Positions 1-6,002 of a stretch of 6,441 nucleotides of DNA are shown piece after piece. This DNA comes from Bacillota bacterium (GTDB lineage Bacteria; Bacillota; Clostridia; Peptostreptococcales; Anaerovoracaceae), in NCBI GenBank assembly GCA_017538845.1, contig JAFYIC010000044.1:1-6441 (forward strand). The letters are read 5' to 3'. The notes below the pieces were generated by a model. The model worked only from the letters and a program-made list of their open reading frames with translations, was not told the origin of the DNA and did not search any database. A program made the translations under genes and the position numbers. Every line of letters begins with the position of its first letter. Within the stretch, counting starts at the first letter, position 1.

Positions 1-2
1 AA

Positions 3-347
3 TTATGCAAAGAAAAATCCCCAAAGAACATTGGACCAGTTTATATTATTAATGCCATGTTCTTTGTAAGCGGAGGAAAAGCGCCTATTTATGATGCGTT
101 CGCTCACAAAGCTGTCAGATCTCTTGTGATGGATATAGCACCAAGTGAAGTGTATTTAGGAGGTAATCCTGATAAAAATGAAACCAAAAATGTCGTGCTA
201 ATGTATCAGGAATATATGACTCTTTTAAAGAAAGTCTTCAGTTGCACTTTCAAAGATAAGACCCAAAATGATATGTTTATTAGTCGTGAACTAGACAGAG
301 CTTTATGGGTATATGGCCATTCCACAAAGAAATGGACCAAATTCTAG
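3..347 (+). CDS. 3' part of an unidentified gene, possibly HhH-GPD/OGG-like DNA glycosylase fold
   Basis: The frame is open from the window edge, so the true start lies upstream. The first internal ATG (57) has no ribosome site and the residues before it continue the same globular sequence, so it is not the start. The visible 114 residues are soluble, with no membrane segment. Two stretches stand out: a hydrophobic helix running into GGKAPIYDAFAHKAVRSL, and near the end ISRELDRALWVYGH. A lysine followed by P-I-Y-D and then a helix, plus a late D-x-A-L-W, resembles the C-terminal part of helix-hairpin-helix base-excision glycosylases, where a Lys and a nearby P-x-W/Y-D segment sit close to the active site. 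This is inference from a loose pattern and may be wrong. Two hand-counted 60-base lines (1-60, 181-240) are about 30% GC, against about 57% for a ychF line (601-660), which suggests accessory or transferred DNA. It ends before a strong terminator. Confidence 0.6.
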   Translation, partial: LCKEKSPKNIGPVYIINAMFFVSGGKAPIYDAFAHKAVRSLVMDIAPSEVYLGGNPDKNETKNVVLMYQEYMTLLKKVFSCTFKDKTQNDMFISRELDRALWVYGHSTKKWTKF

Positions 348-367
348 CATAATACCAGAGCAAGGTG

Positions 368-400
368 AAGGACCCGCGGGTTTCCGCGGATCCTTTTTTT
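368..400 (+). terminator. Rho-independent terminator after the left-edge gene
   Basis: AAGGA (368-372) pairs with TCCTT (391-395), and CCGCGG (374-379) pairs with CCGCGG (384-389), with one C-A mismatch (373/390). The loop is GTTT. A run of seven T follows (394-400). The hairpin starts about 20 bases after the stop of the upstream gene and isolates it from ychF. Confidence 0.93.
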
Positions 401-454
401 GTTGTCTTGGATGGCAGCCTCGGTGTTTTTTCCGGTGCAGTTCAACTTCTGCAG

Positions 455-483
455 TTGATGATAAAGACTAAAAGTGTCATAAT
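455..483 (+). promoter_or_regulatory. Sigma-70/SigA-type promoter of ychF
   Basis: A -35 box TTGATG (455-460) and a -10 box CATAAT (478-483) are separated by exactly 17 bases. Each differs from consensus at one position. Start of transcription is expected near 490, giving a leader of about 28 bases with the ribosome site AAGGAG at 506-511. Two inverted repeats touch the promoter: TCAACT/AGTTGA (442-447 and 453-458) at the -35 box and GTGTCAT/ATGACAC (474-480 and 499-505) around the -10 box. Either could be a repressor site, but no regulator is implied by the sequence. Confidence 0.75.
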
Positions 484-517
484 AAATCAAGAAGTTTAAT
501 GACACAAGGAGATCAAA

Positions 518-1612
518 ATGAAACTAGGAATAGTCGGGCTCCCCAACGTAGGGAAGAGTACACTTTTCAATGCAATAACTAAGGCGGGCGCTGAGTCGGC
601 CAACTATCCTTTCTGCACCATCGAGCCTAACGTGGGAGTTGTGGCGGTGCCGGATGAGAGGCTTCAGGTGCTCCACGAGATGTATGACTCAAAGAAGACC
701 ATACCAACGACTATCGAATTCTATGACATAGCCGGTCTTGTGAAAGGCGCTTCAAAAGGCGAGGGCCTCGGGAACAAGTTCCTGGGTCACATCAGGGAAG
801 TTGCGGCCATCGTTCACGTAGTAAGGTGCTTCGAGGATCCCAACGTAGTCCATGTGGACGGCAGGATAGATCCTATGTCGGATATAGAAGTCATCAACAT
901 GGAGTTGATACTTTCGGACATGGAAGTGCTGGAGCGCAGGATACAGAAGACCACCAAAAACCTGAAGGGTGATAAGAGCCTGCAGAAGGAACTTGACATA
1001 CTGAAGAAAGTCTATGATTTTCTTGGGGAAGGTAAATCCGCAAGAGCTATGGAACTGGACGATGATGAAGCGGCTTTCGTAAAAACCCTGGATCTGCTTT
1101 CATACAAACCGGTTATCTACGTGGCCAACGTATCGGAAGACGATGCGGCAGACGATGCTGATAATGATATGCTCAAAGCCGTCAGAGAATTCGCGGCGAC
1201 CGAGGGATCAAGCATGGTCAAGGTAAGCGCCGAGATCGAATGCGAACTTTCCGAACTGGAAGACGATGAAAAGGCTCTGTTCCTGGAGGACATGGGCATA
1301 AGCGAATCCGGCCTGGACAAACTGGTCAAAGCTTCATACAGTCTGCTCGACCTGATTTCATTCCTGACGGCGGGAGAACCGGAAGTAAGAGCCTGGACCA
1401 TCAAGCGTGGTACGAAAGCACCACAGGCTGCGGGCAAGATACACACCGATTTCGAGAAGGGCTTCATCAGAGCGGAGACTATCGCTTACGACAAGCTCAT
1501 CGAGTGCGGCGGTAATCTAGCCACTGCCAAGGAAAAAGGTCTCGTTCGTTCGGAGGGAAAGGATTACGTAGTCAAAGACGGCGACGTGATGCACTTCCTG
1601 TTCAACGTATAG
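518..1612 (+). CDS. ychF: Redox-regulated ATPase YchF (Obg-like, OLA1 family)
   Basis: YchF is a universally conserved cytosolic P-loop NTPase of the Obg/TRAFAC class that binds ribosomes and prefers ATP to GTP. The 364 residues match the usual family length. Visible parts are the Walker A/G1 motif GLPNVGKST (residues 7-15), the G3 motif DIAGLVKGASKGEGLG (70-85), and NVSE at 204-207 in place of the NKxD guanine-specificity motif, which is the hallmark of this ATP-using branch. A helical coiled-coil insertion lies around 125-190. A C-terminal TGS domain (about 281-364) carries the TIKRGTKAPQAAGKIHTDFEKGF signature and ends in the typical FNV. The ATG follows AAGGAG with a 6-base spacer. The gene stands alone between two terminators with its own promoter, consistent with constitutive housekeeping expression. 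Confidence 0.98.
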   Translation: MKLGIVGLPNVGKSTLFNAITKAGAESANYPFCTIEPNVGVVAVPDERLQVLHEMYDSKKTIPTTIEFYDIAGLVKGASKGEGLGNKFLGHIREVAAIVHVVRCFEDPNVVHVDGRIDPMSDIEVINMELILSDMEVLERRIQKTTKNLKGDKSLQKELDILKKVYDFLGEGKSARAMELDDDEAAFVKTLDLLSYKPVIYVANVSEDDAADDADNDMLKAVREFAATEGSSMVKVSAEIECELSELEDDEKALFLEDMGISESGLDKLVKASYSLLDLISFLTAGEPEVRAWTIKRGTKAPQAAGKIHTDFEKGFIRAETIAYDKLIECGGNLATAKEKGLVRSEGKDYVVKDGDVMHFLFNV

Positions 1613-1664
1613 GACTGTGCGTAAAAAACAGGGCAGCGACCTTGCATGTTCAAAAAACAAAAAT

Positions 1665-1696
1665 ACTGCGGAAGAGCATCGCTCCGCCGCAGTTTT
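1665..1696. terminator. Bidirectional terminator between ychF and ald
   Basis: ACTGCGG (1665-1671) pairs with CCGCAGT (1687-1693), and inside it GAGC (1674-1677) pairs with GCTC (1681-1684) around an ATC loop. A TTTT run follows on the plus strand, and an A-rich run precedes it (1651-1663), which becomes a U-run on the minus strand. The hairpin lies between the two convergent stops and can serve both genes. Confidence 0.85.
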
Positions 1697-1710
1697 ATAT
1701 TACTCAGTTT

Positions 1711-2880
1711 CTATTTGAACTCATCATAGAAATTATCGGACCTTGTCACCGTATTAGGCGGCGCCGAATCCAGTTTCTCGTTTTCAATGCCCAGGATGGT
1801 CTCCGGTCTTACCCACGGGCGGTCCTGTATGCCGCTGGTTTCCTCGTGAGTCAGGTAGCCTTTGTATGTGACCATGCTCCGCCTCAGGAACCCGTCTGCG
1901 ATACATGCTCCCGCAACGCCCTTGTTCAGCAGTGATCTGAAGTGGGGCAGAAGTGATGCGGCATAAGCCACTGACGCCGAGCCTGCGATAGCTCCCGGTA
2001 TGTTGCTTACGCAGTAGTGTACTACGCCTTCTTCAACGTATATAGGATCATCATGAGTCGTCTCGTGGAAAGTCTCGATGCATCCGTAGTCGTTGCTGAT
2101 GTCGCAGATGACAGAGCCTCTCTTCATTGAGGCTACCATCTTACGGTCGATCATGTATTCCGTGGCGTCCTTGGGCCATCTCACACAGTTGAGTACCAGG
2201 TCAGTCTCGGGCAGGACTTTCTCCAGGTTGAATCTGTTGGAAATCATGGTGTTGACTTTTCCGTCATATCTGTCTTCAACTCTCCGGAGTGTACCCACGT
2301 TTGTAGCTGTGGCAGTCACTGTGGCTCCCATGTTCATCAGAGTCTCGATAGCGGCGCTTCCTACGACACCACATCCGCATACCAGCGCACGGACTCCCGG
2401 TGCTCCGCCAAGTCCGTTGACGAATTTTCCGCTTCCGCCGTTATTGCTCATCATTGCCCAGAGGCCCATGAATGCTCCGGCTTTTCCGGCTGCTTCGCAG
2501 TTGGGCGATCCATATCTGTGTGAATCTTCCGCCGCGAAAGCGATTATCTTTTTCTCCAGAAGCTTATCAACTTCTTCCTTGTGGGCGGCAGGATGTACAC
2601 AGCAGAAAAGGATCTGATCTTCTCTCAGAAGATCGTATTCTTCCGGCTCTATTTCCTTTACCTTGGCGACCATGTCGCACTTTTCCCATATTTCCTCGTT
2701 GGTATCGATAAGAGTCGCGCCTGCTGCAGCGTATTCTTCGTCATCGAAGCCCGCTTTGTAGCCGGCGCCTTTGGCAACGTACACCTCATGGCCGTCGCCT
2801 TTGATGATATTCACCTCTGCCGGCGTTGCAACTACGCGGTATTCTCCGTTTTTGATGTCCTTAAGTATTCCGAATTTCAT
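1711..2880 (-). CDS. ald: Alanine dehydrogenase family protein (AlaDH/PNT), divergent form
   Basis: Alanine dehydrogenase interconverts L-alanine and pyruvate plus ammonia with a nicotinamide cofactor in the cytosol. The protein has 389 residues (usual about 370). Landmarks fall where the family has them: KDIKNGEYRV with Arg15, VAKVKE with Lys75, and CVHPAA with His96, which are the pyruvate-binding and catalytic positions. The Rossmann glycine motif GCGVVG is at 169-174, Asp264 sits in NDYGC, and the TTHDDPIYVEEGVVHYCVSNIPGA segment spans 274-299. Departures are visible: Ala192 occupies the place of the acidic residue that normally binds the NAD ribose (VTATATN versus the usual VTxxDxN), and the segment near 124-137 lacks the usual MSEVAGR wording. 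The C-terminus has a roughly 20-residue extension. The ATG at 2880 follows AGGAG with good spacing; the frame stays open upstream, but only as antisense of sfsA. Catalysis of alanine specifically is inferred from family and retained residues. Confidence 0.88.
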   Translation of the reverse strand: MKFGILKDIKNGEYRVVATPAEVNIIKGDGHEVYVAKGAGYKAGFDDEEYAAAGATLIDTNEEIWEKCDMVAKVKEIEPEEYDLLREDQILFCCVHPAAHKEEVDKLLEKKIIAFAAEDSHRYGSPNCEAAGKAGAFMGLWAMMSNNGGSGKFVNGLGGAPGVRALVCGCGVVGSAAIETLMNMGATVTATATNVGTLRRVEDRYDGKVNTMISNRFNLEKVLPETDLVLNCVRWPKDATEYMIDRKMVASMKRGSVICDISNDYGCIETFHETTHDDPIYVEEGVVHYCVSNIPGAIAGSASVAYAASLLPHFRSLLNKGVAGACIADGFLRRSMVTYKGYLTHEETSGIQDRPWVRPETILGIENEKLDSAPPNTVTRSDNFYDEFK

Positions 2881-2932
2881 TTTCGTCTCCTGTTCTGTTC
2901 GATATACATGCGGCCTGTGCGCCGCAAGAATG

Positions 2933-2960
2933 ATTTTAACACAATCGCGCCGCATATCAA
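2933..2960 (-). promoter_or_regulatory. Probable ald promoter
   Basis: Read on the minus strand, TTGATA (2960-2955) and TAAAAT (2938-2933) are separated by 16 bases. Transcription would begin near 2926, giving a leader of about 45 bases. That leader starts with a short GC hairpin, TGCGGC/GCCGCA (arms 2909-2914 and 2921-2926), and ends in AGGAGA (2891-2886) five bases before the ATG. Consensus match is good; no direct evidence of use. Confidence 0.65.
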
Positions 2961-3000
2961 AGAATGATTTGACAATGGGGATGCCCGCGGGCGGTATGCG

Positions 3001-3009
3001 TGATAAAAT
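3001..3009 (+). promoter_or_regulatory. Extended -10 element of sfsA, implying a leaderless start
   Basis: TGATAAAAT matches the extended -10 pattern TGnTATAAT with one change. It ends at 3009, so transcription should begin around 3015-3017, on the ATG at 3016. No Shine-Dalgarno sequence is present between 2990 and 3015. A TTGACA at 2969-2974 is too far upstream to pair with this -10 and has no convincing -10 at normal spacing. Confidence 0.5.
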
Positions 3010-3015
3010 ATCACC

Positions 3016-3720
3016 ATGAAATACGAAAAGATATGCAAAGCAGAATTCATTGAAAGACCAAACCGCTTTGTGGCGGTAGTCCGCCTTAAGGAAGACGGAA
3101 GAGTGGTTCGCGTACACGTGAAGAACACCGGCCGCTGCCGTGAGCTTCTGGTACCCGGCGCGGAAGTGATCCTTGAGGATTTCAGGGACAGAATGGGCAG
3201 CCGCAAGATGGAGTATTCCCTGATCGCGGTATACAAAGGCGATCTGCTGATCAACATGGATTCCCAGGCGCCCAACATCGTTGTGGGAGAAATGCTGAGA
3301 GAAGGCAGACCCGAACTGCCCGGACTGGAATACCCGCTGAGCCTCATAAAACCGGAGGCAAAGTACGGCGATTCCCGGCTTGATTTTTACGTGGAAGACG
3401 CAGCGGGCGCGAAGGCTTTTATAGAAGTGAAGGGCGTGACCCTCGAAGAAGAAGGCATAGTCAGATTCCCCGACGCTCCGACGGAGCGGGGGACGAAGCA
3501 CCTGAAAGAACTGGTGAAAGCCGCCGGGGAAGGGTACGGGGCCTACGCTGTTTTCGTAGTTCAGATGGACAGGGCAGAGAGATTTGAGCCCAATGAAAAA
3601 ACGGATACTGCTTTCGCGGAAGCTTTTCATTACGCGTGTGGTCACGGAGTGGAGGCACTGGCATACACCTGCAGCGTCGGAGAAGACAGTATGACCATCA
3701 GCAAACAGCTTGATCTTTAG
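3016..3720 (+). CDS. sfsA: SfsA family DNA/RNA nuclease
   Basis: SfsA proteins were first named for a sugar fermentation stimulation phenotype in E. coli and are now regarded as nucleases with an N-terminal OB-like domain and a PD-(D/E)xK catalytic domain. The 234 residues are full length. Conserved signatures are HVKNTGRCREL (34-44), DSRLDFYV (119-126) supplying the catalytic Asp123, EVKGVTL (137-143) supplying Glu137 and Lys139, and the very typical FPDAPTERGTKHLKEL (151-166). The late FAEAFHYA segment (200-207) also fits. The gene is divergent from ald with 135 bases between starts and is followed by a hairpin and the mraZ regulatory region, so it is probably transcribed alone. The ATG lacks a ribosome site, but upstream in-frame sequence is not SfsA-like, so this start is preferred. 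Cellular substrate is unknown. Confidence 0.95.
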   Translation: MKYEKICKAEFIERPNRFVAVVRLKEDGRVVRVHVKNTGRCRELLVPGAEVILEDFRDRMGSRKMEYSLIAVYKGDLLINMDSQAPNIVVGEMLREGRPELPGLEYPLSLIKPEAKYGDSRLDFYVEDAAGAKAFIEVKGVTLEEEGIVRFPDAPTERGTKHLKELVKAAGEGYGAYAVFVVQMDRAERFEPNEKTDTAFAEAFHYACGHGVEALAYTCSVGEDSMTISKQLDL

Positions 3721-3769
3721 ATAATTTCAACGTTTTAAGGGGGAAATCTCGCCTAAGAAAAAAGGCTAC

Positions 3770-3805
3770 ATAGTGTGCTCGGCTTCCCGGCCGGGCACTA
3801 TATAT
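3770..3805 (+). terminator. Putative sfsA terminator
   Basis: ATAGT (3770-3774) pairs with ACTAT (3797-3801), and GCTCGG (3777-3782) pairs with CCGGGC (3791-3796) with one G-T wobble, leaving a two-base GT bulge on the 5' arm and an 8-base loop. The tail ATATT is short on T, so this may be an inefficient terminator. A second, AT-rich candidate lies downstream: AAAATGG (3854-3860) with CCATTTT (3871-3877) and a seven-T tract. Confidence 0.5.
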
Positions 3806-3884
3806 TGGGGAAAATGGACCTGATCCGATTTTTCGCGACCTGAAAATGGTTGGAAAATGGAAAACAAGGCCCATTTTTTTATAT

Positions 3885-3922
3885 GCAGTGGTTGTAAAGT
3901 GGAGGAAAGTGGTGTAGAATGG
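3885..3922 (+). promoter_or_regulatory. MraZ-type operator: four tandem TGG repeats
   Basis: GCAGTGG, AAAGTGG, AAAGTGG and AGAATGG begin at 3885, 3896, 3906 and 3916. Their TGG cores are at 3889, 3900, 3910 and 3920, so the spacing is 11, 10 and 10 bases, about one helical turn. MraZ is known to bind arrays of short G/T-rich direct repeats of this spacing upstream of its own gene. Three of the four repeats lie on or between the -35 and -10 boxes, so binding should block RNA polymerase and repress the operon. Confidence 0.82.
3892..3920 (+). promoter_or_regulatory. Promoter of mraZ and the dcw cluster
   Basis: TTGTAA (3892-3897) and TAGAAT (3915-3920) are separated by exactly 17 bases. Transcription should begin near 3927, leaving a leader of about 105 bases. 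The MraZ-type repeats are embedded in this promoter, as expected for autorepression. Confidence 0.7.
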
Positions 3923-4032
3923 TTACACCAAAATAGTATAGGATACTTGTCTCCAGCCGTAGAAAACGGGCGGAAACGGCAATCGGAAAGAGGCCGGAAA
4001 GCAAGTGTTTGCAACGCATGAGGAGATCGCAA

Positions 4033-4464
4033 ATGTTCATGGGACAGTATGAAAATTCAATAGATGCCAAGAACAGGATGATCATTCCTTCCAAGTTCAG
4101 GGAGGAACTCGGTTTTCAGTGCGTTCTGACCAAGGGGATCGACAAATGTCTCTACATCTACACCATGAGTGAGTGGGAGACTTTTGCCGAAAAGCTCAAG
4201 GCCCTGCCGGTATCCAATGAAAACGCCCGTAAGTTCGTGAGACATTTCAACGCCAGCGCGGTGAGATGTGAGATCGATAAACAGGGGAGGATGACCATAC
4301 CTCAGATGCTCAGGGATTACGCATCTATCCAGAAGGAACTGGTCACCATCGGTATCATGAACAAGATCGAGATCTGGAGCAAGGACGAGTGGAACGAAGC
4401 ATCCGATGACAATGAAATGGATCCTGCAGATGTAGCAAGAAACATGGAAGCATATGGAATTTAA
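4033..4464 (+). CDS. mraZ: Transcriptional regulator MraZ
   Basis: MraZ is a ring-forming DNA-binding protein made of two SpoVT/AbrB-type domains. It controls the division and cell wall operon that it heads. The 143 residues are the family length. Each domain carries its signature: [14 protein letters not shown] (11-24) and DKQGRMTIP (82-90), the basic DxKxR/DxxGR turns being the DNA contact. The N-terminus [11 protein letters not shown] is characteristic. The ATG at 4033 has GGAG at 4022-4025 with a 7-base spacer. An upstream TTG at 4009 in the same frame would add eight unrelated residues and lacks a ribosome site. The acidic C-terminal tail (about 120-143) encodes the overlap with rsmH, whose start lies 11 bases before the mraZ stop end. 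Confidence 0.97.
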   Translation: MFMGQYENSIDAKNRMIIPSKFREELGFQCVLTKGIDKCLYIYTMSEWETFAEKLKALPVSNENARKFVRHFNASAVRCEIDKQGRMTIPQMLRDYASIQKELVTIGIMNKIEIWSKDEWNEASDDNEMDPADVARNMEAYGI

Positions 4465-5416
4465 GCACGTATCAGTTCTATTTGAAGAGTGTATGGAGTT
4501 TCTCCGTATAAGGCCCGACGGTGTATACGCAGACGGGACTTTAGGGGGCGGAGGACATTCCGAAGGCATATGCGAAAGATTGGATGACACAGGCTGTCTG
4601 ATCGGTATCGACAGAGATGAAGATGCCATAGGAGCCGCCAGGGGAAGGCTCGAAAAGTACAGCTGTGAGAAACACTTCGTTCAGAGCAATTACGCCGACA
4701 TCGCAGGCGTATTAGAGAGTTTGGGAATTGCCGGGCTTGACGGGGCGATATTAGATTTGGGGGTTTCGTCTTTTCAACTCGACAATAAAAACAGGGGTTT
4801 TTCATATATGCAGGACGCGCCTCTGGACATGAGGATGGACAGGGGCAGCGAATTAACTGCAGAGCAAGTGGTAAATGAGTACAGCCGTAAAGAGCTGTCG
4901 GAAATCATTAGACGCTATGGGGAAGAGAAATGGGCTTCCCGTATAGCAGGGTTTATCGAGAATGCAAGGAAAGACGGGCCGATCACCACTACCAACCAGC
5001 TTGTGGAGATCATAAAAGCCGCGATTCCTGCCTCGGCCAGAAGAGAAGGTCCACATCCTGCAAAAAGGACATTCCAGGCGATAAGGATCGAGGTAAACGA
5101 TGAACTTGGCCAACTTAAACGGGCGGTCGAGGAATTCATAAAGGTCCTTAAGCCGGGAGGAAGATTATGTATAATAACTTTTCACTCTCTGGAAGACAGG
5201 ATCGTCAAAGAAGCATTTGCTAAGCATGCCGACCCGTGTACATGTCCGAAGGACCTCCCTGTATGTGTATGCGGGAAAAAACCTGACATTACCAAGGTGA
5301 CATCAAAGCCGGTCGTTCCGGGACCTGAGGAACTGGAAGCAAATCCCCGGGCAAGGAGCGCCAAGCTGAGAGTCGCTGAAAAGATAAAAAGTGTAAGTTA
5401 TTTGGGATTTAAATAG
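4454..5416 (+). CDS. rsmH: 16S rRNA (cytosine(1402)-N(4))-methyltransferase RsmH
   Basis: RsmH (MraW) uses S-adenosylmethionine to methylate N4 of C1402 in the 16S rRNA decoding centre. The 320 residues are full length. Motifs in order are HVSVLFEE (5-12), the SAM-binding [10 protein letters not shown] (27-36), GIDRDEDAI (51-59), [11 protein letters not shown] (100-110), [15 protein letters not shown] (115-129), [18 protein letters not shown] (201-218), FHSLEDR (243-249) and the closing [13 protein letters not shown] (297-309). Residues 262-273 hold two Cys-x-Cys pairs, a possible metal knuckle seen in many Firmicute homologues. The ATG overlaps the mraZ end by 11 bases. Its ribosome site is weak (GGAAG at 4446-4450, only three bases away), so translational coupling to mraZ is likely. 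Confidence 0.97.
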   Translation: MEFKHVSVLFEECMEFLRIRPDGVYADGTLGGGGHSEGICERLDDTGCLIGIDRDEDAIGAARGRLEKYSCEKHFVQSNYADIAGVLESLGIAGLDGAILDLGVSSFQLDNKNRGFSYMQDAPLDMRMDRGSELTAEQVVNEYSRKELSEIIRRYGEEKWASRIAGFIENARKDGPITTTNQLVEIIKAAIPASARREGPHPAKRTFQAIRIEVNDELGQLKRAVEEFIKVLKPGGRLCIITFHSLEDRIVKEAFAKHADPCTCPKDLPVCVCGKKPDITKVTSKPVVPGPEELEANPRARSAKLRVAEKIKSVSYLGFK

Positions 5417-5449
5417 ACAGCAGTATTGACTGATGGTGGGGTGGACACA

Positions 5450-5890
5450 GTGATAGCAGCTGAGGAATGGTATCAGCAGCAGACCAACTATCAAAAATAC
5501 GGACTGGACATGTCTCCTGAAAGGGAAAGACCTGTCAGATCCGTCAAAAAGAAAAGGCAGAAAGTAACTGCTAAGGACAGATCGAGACTTCTCGTTATCA
5601 TGTTCCTTGTTGGTATGGTGTTCATCGGTGTCATCATAGTGAACGCTTTTTCGGCGACTGTGAATTACAACATCAACGACATCACCAGACAGAACGCAGC
5701 TCTGCAGGGTGAGATCGAAACACTGTCGGTTGAGATCAACAGCGCGAAGAACATTGAAGCCATCGAGGACAAGGCAACGGGGAAACTGGGCATGGTAGCC
5801 CCGGATCCCAAGAAGTCGGTATTCCTTGAGGACAAGGATGTGCCAAGCAAAAATCTGGCGAAAGCGCTGAAGAAGAACGCGTACAATTGA
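5450..5890 (+). CDS. ftsL: FtsL/DivIC-like bitopic cell division protein
   Basis: Proteins of this type link the division ring to septal peptidoglycan synthases through a membrane helix and an extracytoplasmic coiled coil. Counting from GTG at 5450 the protein has 146 residues: a charged cytoplasmic part (1-46, with a basic KKKRQK patch), a membrane helix (about 47-68, LLVIMFLVGMVFIGVIIVNAF), a coiled coil (about 72-103), then the FtsL/septum-initiator ending KATGKLGMVAPDP (108-120). Sequence identity in this family is always low; assignment rests on topology, this C-terminal motif and position between rsmH and a class B PBP. Start choice: GTG 5450 has GGGGTGG (5438-5444) five bases upstream. 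A TTG at 5426 would add eight residues but has no ribosome site. The gene starts 33 bases after the rsmH stop, so it is likely in the same transcript. Confidence 0.85.
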   Translation: MIAAEEWYQQQTNYQKYGLDMSPERERPVRSVKKKRQKVTAKDRSRLLVIMFLVGMVFIGVIIVNAFSATVNYNINDITRQNAALQGEIETLSVEINSAKNIEAIEDKATGKLGMVAPDPKKSVFLEDKDVPSKNLAKALKKNAYN

Positions 5891-5911
5891 TACGTTCTTC
5901 GCAGTAATAGT

Positions 5912-5946
5912 TTGACAAAATTTTCATTACCAAATTATTGCATAAT
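5912..5946 (+). promoter_or_regulatory. Possible promoter elements upstream of the PBP gene
   Basis: TTGACA (5912-5917) is a perfect -35 box. The best -10 match, CATAAT (5941-5946), is 23 bases away, beyond normal spacing. At 17 bases the hexamer is TTATTG (5935-5940), which is poor. A promoter is therefore possible but not secure. The region is distinctly AT-rich compared with the flanking genes. Confidence 0.35.
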
Positions 5947-5948
5947 GT

Positions 5949-6002
5949 AAAAGGACCAGATAACTTAGTGTTTTATTTGAGTTGTCTGGCCTCTTTTATT
6001 TT
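5949..6002 (+). terminator. Strong stem-loop with U-tail between ftsL and the PBP gene
   Basis: AGG-CCAGATAACT (5952-5965, with A5955 bulged) pairs with AGTTGTCTGGCCT (5980-5992) to give 13 base pairs including one T-G wobble. The loop is 14 bases. The tail is CTTTTATTTTAT, and an AAAA run (5949-5952) sits opposite it, so it could work on both strands. This has the form of a Rho-independent terminator, although it falls inside what is usually a continuous dcw transcript. It could be a partial terminator, an attenuator or an RNA processing/stability hairpin. Confidence 0.75.

Larger units (their letters stand above)
3721..4032. other. Regulatory intergenic region between sfsA and mraZ, no gene
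   Basis: This 312-base stretch has no credible coding frame. From left to right it holds a bulged GC hairpin (3770-3801), GAAAATGG at 3810, 3842 and 3853, an inverted CCATTTT followed by more T (3871-3880), the MraZ-type repeat array and promoter (3885-3922), and an A/G-rich mraZ leader of about 105 bases. The leader contains CGGAAA three times (3971, 3984, 3995) and a small GCAA/TTGC hairpin (4001-4012) just before the ribosome site. Confidence 0.8.

Noticed and set aside
1117..1467. Serine-rich minus-strand open frame inside ychF
   Set aside because: It is antisense of the acidic ychF segment, and the serine richness comes from reversed GAC/GAA-type codons. No start signals were seen.
2093..2967. 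Plus-strand open frames opposite ald
   Set aside because: They are shadows of the ald coding strand with low-complexity composition, no ribosome sites and no recognisable domains.
2975..3019. Fourteen-codon leader peptide (starting MGMPAGG) whose TGA overlaps the sfsA ATG
   Set aside because: There is no ribosome site before it, and the best promoter starts transcription after most of it. The ATGA overlap can arise by chance.
2881..3645. Long upstream extension of the ald frame on the minus strand, making a 644-residue product
   Set aside because: The added part is antisense to sfsA and looks like no protein domain. The ATG at 2880 has an ideal ribosome site and gives the exact alanine dehydrogenase N-terminus.
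4057..4629. Minus-strand open frame across the mraZ-rsmH junction
   Set aside because: Both plus-strand genes are unmistakable here, and the antisense product resembles no known family.
5949..6002. T-box or known riboswitch in front of the PBP gene
   Set aside because: The region is too short and lacks T-box specifier or antiterminator elements and any riboswitch core I recognise. Only a single stem-loop is supported.
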